From: CG2-30-40-21 sp043806395
GTDB lineage: Bacteria; UBA9089; CG2-30-40-21
Assembly: GCA_043806395.1 (NCBI GenBank)
Contig: JAZDHC010000245.1
Span: 1-6,922 of the forward strand
Reading direction: 5' to 3'
DNA length: 6,922 nucleotides
Shown here piece after piece: positions 1-5,556 of the stretch; position 1 is the stretch's first letter; each line of letters starts with the position of its first letter. The notes under the pieces are model-generated. The model searched no databases. It was not told the origin of the DNA and was given only the letters and a program-made list of their open reading frames with translations. Position numbers and translations under genes: made by a program.

Positions 1-135
1 GGATTAAACACATACTCTGGAGTGGTTAAAGCGATAAACCTTCTTCATTATATGTTAGAATGTTCTGCAACGATGACAAAGAGCCTTTTATTCTATGGTG
101 GAAAAATAGACATGTATCCACACAGTTCCCAGTAG
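1..135 (+). CDS. Possible 3' end of an upstream gene, unidentified
   Basis: Frame 1 is open from the window edge for 44 codons and stops at TAG 133-135; the other two forward frames close within the first 30 bases. The peptide begins GLNTYSGVVKAINLLHYM and ends YPHSSQ. It contains hydrophobic and charged residues in a plausible mix, but I do not recognise a family. A short open run at a window edge can arise by chance in AT-rich DNA, so this is only a candidate partial gene. No terminator hairpin is obvious between its stop and the promoter at 184. Confidence 0.25.
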   Translation, partial: GLNTYSGVVKAINLLHYMLECSATMTKSLLFYGGKIDMYPHSSQ

Positions 136-183
136 AGCCATCTTTTTCATAATGAGAATTGCTGCTATGCCAAAATTTCCTCC

Positions 184-212
184 TTGACAAGCCATATCTT
201 TCGTGTTATACT
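184..212 (+). promoter_or_regulatory. Sigma-70-type promoter for uvrC
   Basis: TTGACA (184-189), a 17-bp spacer and TATACT (207-212), with a TG one base upstream of the -10 (extended -10). Transcription would start near 219, giving a leader of about 130 nt before uvrC. The leader contains a weak 8-bp stem (228-235 with 251-258) whose loop holds the word GGGGACA, and a long pyrimidine-rich stretch (about 265-310). Confidence 0.75.
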
Positions 213-350
213 TTTTTGAAACGGAAATAAGAAATAATGGGGACAAGTTCATTTCTTACTTTGATGCCTCCAGTTCCTCTATCTCCATATCCCCTTCTTT
301 CCCTACCTAAGTGATTGCGATAGAAAAACTTATGGATAAGGATAAGTACC

Positions 351-1988
351 ATGAAAGAAAATACCCCGCAAAGCTTACTCCACTCCCTACCCGATGCTAT
401 CGGAGTATATTTATTCAAGGATATAAACGAAAAAGTCTTGTATGTTGGCAAGGCATTCTCCCTCATCAAGCGAGTTCGTTCTTATTTTACTTCCAATAAC
501 ACCTGGAAGGCAAGACAACTTTTGCAGTATGCTCACAAAATAGATTATATCCTGACTGCTTCAGAGAATGAGGCATTGATTTTAGAGTGCAACCTTATCA
601 AAACACATTGTCCCAAATATAATGTACTCCTTAAGGATGACAAGGCATACCCGTATATTAAAATAACCCTGAATGAAGACTATCCAAGGATGCTTGTGGT
701 AAGAAAAACAAAGGATGATGGGGCAGCATATTTTGGTCCATACACCAATGTTTCTGCCATGAGACGAACCATGAAATTGATCAGGGAGATATTTCCTATT
801 CGTGACTGCAAGCAAAAAATCAAGCCATCAATAACAAAAAGACCCTGCCTGAATTATCATATCAAGCAATGTGCTGGTCCCTGTGCCCAAAAAATTGACA
901 TGGAAGGCTATCGACTAATAGTCAAAGAAGTTTGCCTGTTTTTGGAAGGGAAAATGGATAGCCTTGTCGCTGATATGAGGGAAAGGATGAAGGGTGAGGC
1001 TGGACTGCTCCGATTTGAGCAAGCCGCCAGAATCAGGGATCAGCTCAAGGATATTGAACAATTCATGGCAAGGCAAAGGGTGGTAGTAAATAAGCCTGTT
1101 GACATTGATGTTATTTGCGTGGTTGAAGATAGGGAAACTTGCGGGATAGTTTTACTGATCCGTTCGGGCAGGATGATAGGTCAGGAGCATTTTATATTGA
1201 ATGTACCTCAAGGAGAATTAGTAACAGATGCCACAGCAGCATTTATAAAACAATACTATCATCGTGCCTTATTCATACCACAGGAAATAGTTACAGGATG
1301 TAGAATACAGGAACAAGAGGCAATAGTTAGTCTGCTCTCTGAAAAGGCAGGGAAAAGGGTAAAGCTGTGTATCTTGCCAAGGGGATACAAGAAGGAATTA
1401 TTCAATCTGGCAAAACACAATGCAGAATTTATCCTGAAACAGAAGGGGGTAATACCTGAGCTTTCTGAGGTAAAGGCATTGCTCAATCTAAAGAAAATGC
1501 CCCTGCGAATTGAGGCATTTGATATCTCAAATATCAGCGGGAAGATGGCGGTAGGGTCAATGGTCGTGTTTGTAAATGGTAGACCTGAAACGACTGAGTA
1601 TCGAAAATTCAAGATACAGGGGGAATTTGCAGGTCATGATGATTTTGGTATGATTGAAGAGGTGGTACGGCGGAGGTACAAAAGGGTATTGGCTGCGGAG
1701 ATGCCTCAGCCTGATTTGATTATGATTGATGGTGGAAAGGGGCAACTCAATGCGGCATTTAAGGTATTATCCCTGCTTGGGCTGGAGAAGATACCATTAA
1801 TTTCCATAGCAAAACCACATAAAACCGATGAAACGGATAGAATATTCACCCTTTGTTCTCAAGAGCCATTACCCCTTCAAAGCGACTCAAATGTCCTGCA
1901 TTTATTTCAGCATATTCGGGATGAGGCTCATCGATTTGCAATATCTTTTCACCGCAAAATACGGGAGCAGAAACAGATAGAGACATGA
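351..1988 (+). CDS. uvrC: UvrABC excinuclease subunit C, lacking the C-terminal HhH domain
   Basis: UvrC makes the two incisions flanking a DNA lesion marked by UvrA/UvrB in nucleotide excision repair (cytoplasmic). Visible in order: GIY-YIG nuclease (about residues 10-95, with GVY at 18-20 and YVG at 31-33); four-cysteine cluster C153, C166, C174, C178, which matches the family's Fe-S-type cysteine motif; UvrB-binding UVR helix pair (about 200-240, with FEQAARIRDQL); RNase H-like endonuclease domain (about 385-535) with candidate catalytic residues D391, D430/D431, D460 and H527. The family is usually about 600 residues and ends in tandem helix-hairpin-helix motifs. This protein stops at residue 545, directly after the RNase H-like domain, and no HhH-like sequence is seen downstream in any forward frame. 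The ATG at 351 has AAGGA at 338-342, 8 nt upstream. All nuclease residues are kept, so it is probably functional rather than a pseudogene. Confidence 0.95.
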   Translation: MKENTPQSLLHSLPDAIGVYLFKDINEKVLYVGKAFSLIKRVRSYFTSNNTWKARQLLQYAHKIDYILTASENEALILECNLIKTHCPKYNVLLKDDKAYPYIKITLNEDYPRMLVVRKTKDDGAAYFGPYTNVSAMRRTMKLIREIFPIRDCKQKIKPSITKRPCLNYHIKQCAGPCAQKIDMEGYRLIVKEVCLFLEGKMDSLVADMRERMKGEAGLLRFEQAARIRDQLKDIEQFMARQRVVVNKPVDIDVICVVEDRETCGIVLLIRSGRMIGQEHFILNVPQGELVTDATAAFIKQYYHRALFIPQEIVTGCRIQEQEAIVSLLSEKAGKRVKLCILPRGYKKELFNLAKHNAEFILKQKGVIPELSEVKALLNLKKMPLRIEAFDISNISGKMAVGSMVVFVNGRPETTEYRKFKIQGEFAGHDDFGMIEEVVRRRYKRVLAAEMPQPDLIMIDGGKGQLNAAFKVLSLLGLEKIPLISIAKPHKTDETDRIFTLCSQEPLPLQSDSNVLHLFQHIRDEAHRFAISFHRKIREQKQIET

Positions 1989-2045
1989 AAAAAACAGGTT
2001 ATCAGGGAAAGCAATTAATAGTTGTAAAAAACTTACATTTTTTAC

Positions 2046-2074
2046 TTGACAAGACGACTGTTTTCCTTTATAAT
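2046..2074 (+). promoter_or_regulatory. Perfect-consensus sigma-70 promoter for tRNA-Asn
   Basis: TTGACA (2046-2051), 17-bp spacer, TATAAT (2069-2074): both hexamers and the spacing equal the consensus. It points at the tRNA gene 79 bp downstream, consistent with a strong stable-RNA promoter. The leader between (2080-2150) includes short repeated words such as TTAGTGATTAGCGGTCAGTG but no clear gene. Confidence 0.85.
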
Positions 2075-2152
2075 AATAATATTCAGGTGTTAGTGATTAG
2101 CGGTCAGTGCTGCCAGTTGATAGCTGAATGTTTACAATTACCAACCTTTTAC

Positions 2153-2227
2153 TCCTCGGTAGCTCAATGGTAGAGCATTCGGCTGTTAACCGAAATGTTG
2201 TAGGTTCGAGTCCTACCCGAGGAGCCA
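2153..2227 (+). tRNA. tRNA-Asn (anticodon GTT)
   Basis: A complete cloverleaf can be folded by eye. Acceptor stem TCCTCGG (2153-2159) pairs with CCGAGGA (2217-2223). D stem is GCTC/GAGC (2162-2165 with 2173-2176). Anticodon stem TTCGG/CCGAA (2178-2182 with 2190-2194) closes loop CTGTTAA with anticodon GTT at 2185-2187. T stem GTAGG/CCTAC (2200-2204 with 2212-2216) has loop TTCGAGT. The discriminator is G2224, as usual for tRNA-Asn, and the 3' CCA is encoded at 2225-2227. It stands alone, without a tRNA cluster, behind its own promoter. Confidence 0.97.
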
Positions 2228-2380
2228 ACAAATCTGTGTCATTCGCGTGTTATTCCATTACTTAATTGTCAATCCTTCTTTGCGATTTAATATCTTTGTG
2301 GCTGAGCAGCTACGATATTGTTATTTCACTGATTATAAATCAACAAAGCGAACAAAATGATAAAAAAGATAAAAAAACTC

Positions 2381-2409
2381 TTGACAAAAGTAAAATTATG
2401 GGGTATTAT
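2381..2409 (+). promoter_or_regulatory. Sigma-70-type promoter for the Fis-type HTH gene
   Basis: TTGACA (2381-2386), 17-bp spacer, TATTAT (2404-2409), with an A-rich tract upstream (about 2355-2378) that could act as an UP element. Transcription would start near 2416, leaving a leader of about 100 nt before the GTG at 2519. Confidence 0.75.
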
Positions 2410-2458
2410 TTATCTCAAGAGGGATATTGTTACGCAGATAATTGCTGTAGGAAAAAAT

Positions 2459-2479
2459 AGGTTATTATTTAGATAACCT
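2459..2479 (+). promoter_or_regulatory. Leader hairpin / candidate operator before the HTH gene
   Basis: AGGTTAT (2459-2465) and ATAACCT (2473-2479) form a 7-bp inverted repeat around a 7-nt centre. It lies in the predicted 5' leader, 23 nt before the ribosome-binding site. As DNA it has the size of a binding site for a dimeric HTH protein; as RNA it is a weak hairpin. Either role, including autoregulation by the downstream protein, is inference. Confidence 0.3.
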
Positions 2480-2501
2480 GATAAAATGTATTCTATTATA
2501 A

Positions 2502-2513
2502 AAAGGAGGTGAT
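2502..2513 (+). promoter_or_regulatory. Very strong ribosome-binding site that fixes a GTG start
   Basis: AAAGGAGGTGAT is complementary over 12 nt to the usual 3' end of bacterial 16S rRNA. The GGAGG core ends 9 nt before GTG 2519, which selects that codon as the start of the small HTH gene. Confidence 0.85.
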
Positions 2514-2518
2514 TTTTT

Positions 2519-2701
2519 GTGGACAAGGAAGGGTTGGTTTTGACAAGTAACTTAACTTTAGAAGAGGTCGAAAAGCGGTATATTGCAAAGACACTGCAGG
2601 AAAACAATGGGAACAAAAGTAAAAGCGCCAGAATACTGGGCATAGACAGAACCACTTTGCACCTCAAACTAAAAAGATATGGTGTCAAAACGGAAGCTTA
2701 A
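2519..2701 (+). CDS. Stand-alone Fis-family helix-turn-helix protein (60 aa)
   Basis: The 60-residue product is almost entirely a Fis-type DNA-binding domain, the HTH_8 module normally found at the C-terminus of NtrC-class sigma-54 activators. After a 10-residue N-terminus, LTLEEVEKRYIAKTLQENNG (12-31) matches the first helices, and NKSKSARILGIDRTTLHLKL (32-51) is the helix-turn-helix with the typical LGI-xRTTL turn and recognition helix. There is no receiver or AAA+ domain, and the frame upstream has no room for one given the promoter and ribosome-binding site. It most likely acts as a small dimeric nucleoid or gene regulator; its targets are unknown. It is monocistronic, starting from GTG and ending 13 nt before a perfect terminator palindrome. 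True Fis is about 98 residues, so calling it fis would be unjustified. Confidence 0.88.
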   Translation: MDKEGLVLTSNLTLEEVEKRYIAKTLQENNGNKSKSARILGIDRTTLHLKLKRYGVKTEA

Positions 2702-2714
2702 TGCTGCTTTTAAT

Positions 2715-2748
2715 ACAAGGGGTTTTATTGATCAATAAAACCCCTTGT
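2715..2748 (+). terminator. 34-bp perfect palindrome, intrinsic terminator
   Basis: ACAAGGGGTTTTATTG (2715-2730) is perfectly complementary to CAATAAAACCCCTTGT (2733-2748), with only AT between. It begins 13 nt after the stop of the HTH gene and precedes the next promoter, so it insulates the two genes. No long T-run follows; the T-rich part lies within the stem, so termination in the forward direction may be less than complete. Confidence 0.7.
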
Positions 2749-2805
2749 GTGTTATTGATTCGTGTCTTTGTAGTGAATGTCTGATTGCACAGGTTGAAAT
2801 TTTGC

Positions 2806-2834
2806 TTGATTTTTAAGAGAATCTCCTGTATAAT
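2806..2834 (+). promoter_or_regulatory. Sigma-70-type promoter for the HD-GYP gene
   Basis: TTGATT (2806-2811), 17-bp spacer, TATAAT (2829-2834). Predicted transcription start is near 2841, about 40 nt before the ATG at 2882. This makes the upstream in-frame GTG at 2861 a poor start, as no ribosome-binding site precedes it. Confidence 0.75.
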
Positions 2835-2881
2835 TAAAATATTACTGTTATACATTTTCTGTGCAGGAAAGGAGAAGGATT

Positions 2882-3838
2882 ATGAACGACAACTCTCGTG
2901 AACATGTAGTTATTATTGGTGGAGGACGACGAGGGATAGCTATCCTGGAGACATTAAAGGATGATGAAGAGATAAAGATTGTTGGTGTGATTGATGTAAA
3001 TGAGGATACTCCGGGAATAAAATTAGCCAAAAGATTAGATATTCCTACAGCCGTTGACTTTGTTGGGTTTATTAAGAAAAAAGAGAGGATAGATGTTATC
3101 TTTAATGCTACAGGTGAAAGATATATTGATGAAAAAATCAGACAATTAAGACCAGAAATTGAGATTATTGGTGGATTAAGTATTAAGCTTGTGTGGGGAT
3201 TGATTGCAGAAAGAGAAAAGGCTATTGCTCTTCAGAGAGACCTTTATCGAAGTACAATCGGTGTTTTAACCTCTAAAATGGAGAGTAAAAATATCTGGGC
3301 ACACGGACATCCAGAAAAGGTTACGGAATATGCTACGCTTATTGGACAAAAGATGAGTTTGCTTCCAAAGGAATTAGAAATAATTAAGTGTGCTGGTATT
3401 TTACATGATGTGGGTAAATTAGGAATAAATGAGGAAATCCTCTTAAAAACAGAACGACTTACACAGGAAGAGTATCAAATTATTAAAGAACACCCTGTTG
3501 AAAGTGAGTCTATTGTCAAATCAATGGAGTTTTTATATACTGTACTGGCTGCTATTCGGCATCATCATGAACGGCATGATGGAATGGGTTATCCAGATGG
3601 ATTAAGGGGTGAAGGAATTCCCTTAAATGCCAGGATATTGGCTGTGGCAGATTCTTTTTGTTCCATGACATCCCATCGTCCATATTGTCGGGAAAAAACC
3701 ATTGGAGAGGCACTCGAAGAGGTAAAAAGATGCTCTGGCACACAATTTGATCCTGAAGTGGTTAAGGCATTTGAACGGCTGATTACTGAAAGGTTTCTTG
3801 AAACAAATATTCCGGAGATGAAGGCATTAATCTCTTAA
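2882..3838 (+). CDS. Rossmann-fold / HD-GYP fusion protein, candidate c-di-GMP phosphodiesterase
   Basis: 318 residues from ATG 2882, chosen because AAAGGAG lies at 2868-2874. Residues 8-105 look like a nucleotide-binding Rossmann domain: VVIIGGGRRG gives a GxGxxG loop (G13, G15, G18), and D38 ends the second strand (VGVIDVN), which in known folds often favours NAD(H). Residues about 120-310 are an HD-GYP domain: GHPEKV (142-147), HD at H175-D176 with K179, H204, the H227-H229 cluster, and HDGMGYP (232-238) followed by ARILAVAD (250-257). HD-GYP proteins hydrolyse cyclic di-GMP with a di- or tri-metal centre, and these ligands appear intact. The usual FDAMTSxRPYR segment reads FCSMTSHRPYC, so the common Asp at 260 is Cys. 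No receiver domain or membrane segment is present; the Rossmann domain probably supplies the input signal. That pairing is inference. Confidence 0.88.
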   Translation: MNDNSREHVVIIGGGRRGIAILETLKDDEEIKIVGVIDVNEDTPGIKLAKRLDIPTAVDFVGFIKKKERIDVIFNATGERYIDEKIRQLRPEIEIIGGLSIKLVWGLIAEREKAIALQRDLYRSTIGVLTSKMESKNIWAHGHPEKVTEYATLIGQKMSLLPKELEIIKCAGILHDVGKLGINEEILLKTERLTQEEYQIIKEHPVESESIVKSMEFLYTVLAAIRHHHERHDGMGYPDGLRGEGIPLNARILAVADSFCSMTSHRPYCREKTIGEALEEVKRCSGTQFDPEVVKAFERLITERFLETNIPEMKALIS

Positions 3839-3871
3839 GAAAAAAGACAAAAGTGTAAGGAAGAGATATCT

Positions 3872-3979
3872 ATCCACAGATTACACAGATTACACAGATT
3901 CAAGAAGAGAAAGGGAATGGACAAGAGGGATCCAAAGACATATTGTCTTTAATCTGTGAAATCTGCGTAATCTGTGGAT
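3872..3979. repeat. Intergenic inverted repeat of the AATCTGTG word family
   Basis: Left arm 3872-3900 and right arm 3951-3979 (29 nt each) are complementary at 27 of 29 positions. The left arm is itself a near-tandem repeat of CACAGATTA with 9-bp period (3875-3900). A second hairpin, AAAGACA-TAT-TGTCTTT (3934-3950), abuts the right arm. The block lies between the HD-GYP gene and the pilin promoter and ends 23 bp before that promoter's -35 box. It resembles dispersed intergenic repeats found in many environmental bacterial genomes. It may also slow or stop transcription leaving the HD-GYP gene, but no T-run follows. Confidence 0.85.
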
Positions 3980-4002
3980 TGCTGACTTTGTAAAATTACA
4001 GA

Positions 4003-4031
4003 TTGACAAGTATGTAAAAATATGCTATACT
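4003..4031 (+). promoter_or_regulatory. Extended -10 sigma-70-type promoter for the pilin gene
   Basis: TTGACA (4003-4008), 17-bp spacer and TATACT (4026-4031) preceded by TGC (extended -10). Transcription would begin near 4038. The ATG at 4022 lies inside this promoter, so translation must start at the later ATG, 4073. Confidence 0.82.
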
Positions 4032-4072
4032 ACCTTTGCATAAAAAAATCATCCATCGTGGAGGTAAAATTA

Positions 4073-4300
4073 ATGGAACGACAGAACAAGCATGAGCATG
4101 GTCAAGGTATGGTTGAATATGGATTAATTATTGGCTTGATTGCAGTTATAGTTATAGCTATATTTGTTGCCCTTGGACCACAGATTAAAACCATCTTCAT
4201 GGGAAAGTCAGCAACAAGTGTAGAACAGGCAACGAATGGTACTGAAACTACAACAGAAATGGCTACACAAACGGCAATTGGCACAGCTACTGCTCAATGA
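4073..4300 (+). CDS. Flp-type (type IVb) prepilin
   Basis: 75 residues from ATG 4073, which has GGAGG at 4060-4064. The charged leader MERQNKHEHG ends in G10, followed by QGMVEYGLIIGLIAVIVIA. If prepilin peptidase cuts after G10, Glu and Tyr fall at mature positions +5 and +6, the signature of Flp pilins, and a hydrophobic helix spans about residues 17-35. Flp pilins are exported, cleaved and assembled by the Tad machinery into thin adhesive fibres. The C-terminal 30 residues (46-75) are rich in Thr and Ala with two Glu-containing patches, a flexible and perhaps glycosylated tail; that is inference. No tad secretion genes lie in this window, so the pilin is an orphan here. The gene is monocistronic and convergent with the minus-strand gene downstream. 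Confidence 0.85.
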   Translation: MERQNKHEHGQGMVEYGLIIGLIAVIVIAIFVALGPQIKTIFMGKSATSVEQATNGTETTTEMATQTAIGTATAQ

Positions 4301-4309
4301 GTAGTGTGG

Positions 4310-4327
4310 CATGGGCTCTTGCCCATG
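4310..4327. terminator. Hairpin between convergent genes, probable terminator
   Basis: CATGGGC (4310-4316) and GCCCATG (4321-4327) form a 7-bp stem with a TCTT loop, 9 nt after the pilin stop. It could serve both the pilin and the minus-strand gene that ends at 4368. A longer-range pair, GTGGCATG (4306-4313) with CATGCCAC (4352-4359), overlaps the left arm, so the two structures are mutually exclusive. T-runs are short, making this a moderate call. Confidence 0.5.
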
Positions 4328-4367
4328 ATTTAACTCCACAGGCTGGAATCTCATGCCACTTCAATTG

Positions 4368-5408
4368 CTACATCCTTGCCTGAATAGGGTTAAGATAGCC
4401 AAAGGCTTTTTCCTTAAAGATGAGTATTCTGGGCATTGCCTGACTACCAAATTCATAGTTTGAAAGAGGGGTGGCTAAGAATTTCTCTGTTTTGTCGGAT
4501 GAAATAATTGCTATTGGTCTTATTACTGCTTCAAAGCCGGTTCTCAGGGCACCATACATTTTATTGAGAGTAGTTATCTTTACATCCTTGCCAAACTGTT
4601 CTGCAAAACAAGGCTGCGAATCCCTTTTACCAATATAAACCGTAAGATGGGTAGTATATTTATCCTGATAATGGGTTGCATAATATCTACCTGTAGCAAT
4701 ATCCCCTGGCAGAATAGCATCCATGGCTGTTGGATCCAAGGGAAGATGTCTGCCACTTTCTTTCCAGATATCAATGGCTGGTGTTCCATCCTTATCTGTT
4801 TTTTGAAACACAGCATATCCATTTTCCATCATTAAGTTCACTACCTTCCATGTGGCTGATTTCCAGCTTGGGTCAATAAGCCCTACGGCTAACATCAAAG
4901 AATCAATAGCATCTTCTTTGGAAAGTTTCTGATAATATTGGTTACTCAATATCTCTGAAATCTTTAGCCGGCATATTGTTTCCTTTGGATATTTTACCCC
5001 TGTACAACTTGAGAGGGCAAAATCCACAGGATTTTCTGTTTCCTCAATTGCTTTTTTTACAGCCATAACCTTTGATGAATATTCTAACATCTCATTAACT
5101 GAACAGTACCCTAATTCACCTGCCACCCTGTTTAACCATTTTGCATAAAGCATCTGAACAGTAGCCGTACAATTATAAAGCCTTTTATTGTTTGGAATAT
5201 CGTCAATGGATATATCCTGCCAGAACTTACTGATATATAATGGCAAAGATTGTCTGACTATCTTTTTATCAGATTCATTGACTTCGCGAGATACGATTGC
5301 CGTTCCGCTAACCCGTGATGCCTTTAGCCCTATTGGCATAATAACTGATAGAAACAAAATAGCAGAAGAGATAAGGGTAATTAATGTCACCCGATTGATA
5401 CCTAACAT
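4368..5408 (-). CDS. Exported protein of unknown function, possible NlpC/P60-like fold
   Basis: 346 residues on the minus strand, starting at the ATG complementary to 5406-5408, with GGGAGG (complement of 5415-5420) 6 nt upstream. A basic N-terminus (R6) and a hydrophobic stretch (about 8-28) indicate a signal peptide or membrane anchor, so the rest is likely outside the cytoplasmic membrane. I do not recognise a firm family. LYNCTATVQMLYAKWLNRV (78-95, C80 at a helix start) and LPGDI (233-237) followed by THLTVYIG (253-260, H254) recall the Cys, GD and His-plus-hydrophobic-strand pattern of papain-like NlpC/P60 peptidoglycan hydrolases. However, about 150 residues separate the parts, and the pattern is loose. 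Further cysteines are at 102, 135, 146 and 267. It is divergent from the MntA-HepT gene. A secreted hypothetical protein is the safe description. Confidence 0.75.
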   Translation of the reverse strand: MLGINRVTLITLISSAILFLSVIMPIGLKASRVSGTAIVSREVNESDKKIVRQSLPLYISKFWQDISIDDIPNNKRLYNCTATVQMLYAKWLNRVAGELGYCSVNEMLEYSSKVMAVKKAIEETENPVDFALSSCTGVKYPKETICRLKISEILSNQYYQKLSKEDAIDSLMLAVGLIDPSWKSATWKVVNLMMENGYAVFQKTDKDGTPAIDIWKESGRHLPLDPTAMDAILPGDIATGRYYATHYQDKYTTHLTVYIGKRDSQPCFAEQFGKDVKITTLNKMYGALRTGFEAVIRPIAIISSDKTEKFLATPLSNYEFGSQAMPRILIFKEKAFGYLNPIQARM

Positions 5409-5489
5409 CTTTTTCCTCCCTTGATAATACAGGAAACAGTTGCGACTATTCCTGCATTATTTTTAATATCGGCAAATATAACAAAATGC

Positions 5490-5518
5490 TTGACTTTTTA
5501 TCATTCATGTGGTATATT
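5490..5518 (+). promoter_or_regulatory. Sigma-70-type promoter for the MntA-HepT gene
   Basis: TTGACT (5490-5495), 17-bp spacer, TATATT (5513-5518). Transcription would begin near 5525. The ATG at 5521 is therefore upstream of the mRNA start, and the usable start is ATG 5557 with GGGAG at 5546-5550. A short inverted repeat TTCAT (5504-5508) / ATGAA (5521-5525) brackets the -10 and could be an operator half-site pair; this is weak. Confidence 0.75.
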
Positions 5519-5556
5519 AAATGAAAAAGGCTATCCTTGTGATCAGGGAGTACAAA

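Noticed and set aside
206..469. 87-codon minus-strand open frame across the uvrC start
   Set aside because: It lies over the uvrC promoter region and first 40 codons, with no ribosome-binding site and no recognisable motifs.
1985..2173. 62-codon plus-strand frame overlapping the uvrC stop (ATGA)
   Set aside because: The stop-start overlap looks operon-like, but the frame runs through a perfect promoter and ends inside the tRNA gene; the peptide has no HhH motif.
2153..2227. tRNA-Asn as an integration site or as a dedicated target of the HepT toxin
   Set aside because: No integrase and no duplicated tRNA 3' end was seen; the 3.3-kb distance to MntA-HepT gives no reason to link them beyond HepT acting on tRNA in some systems.
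2266..2460. 64-codon plus-strand frame before the HTH gene
   Set aside because: It spans the promoter at 2381-2409 and lacks a ribosome-binding site; composition looks like translated AT-rich intergenic DNA.
2861..2881. Earlier GTG start for the HD-GYP protein
   Set aside because: No ribosome-binding site precedes it, whereas AAAGGAG is well placed for ATG 2882.
3872..3979. CRISPR array
   Set aside because: The repeats are 9-bp tandem words and one inverted pair, with no regularly spaced direct repeats or unique spacers.
4022..4072. Earlier ATG start for the pilin
   Set aside because: It falls within the extended -10 promoter and would add 17 residues ahead of a typical Flp leader.
5521..5556. 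Earlier ATG start for MntA-HepT
   Set aside because: It lies only 2 bp after the -10 box, upstream of the expected transcription start; ATG 5557 has a GGGAG site.
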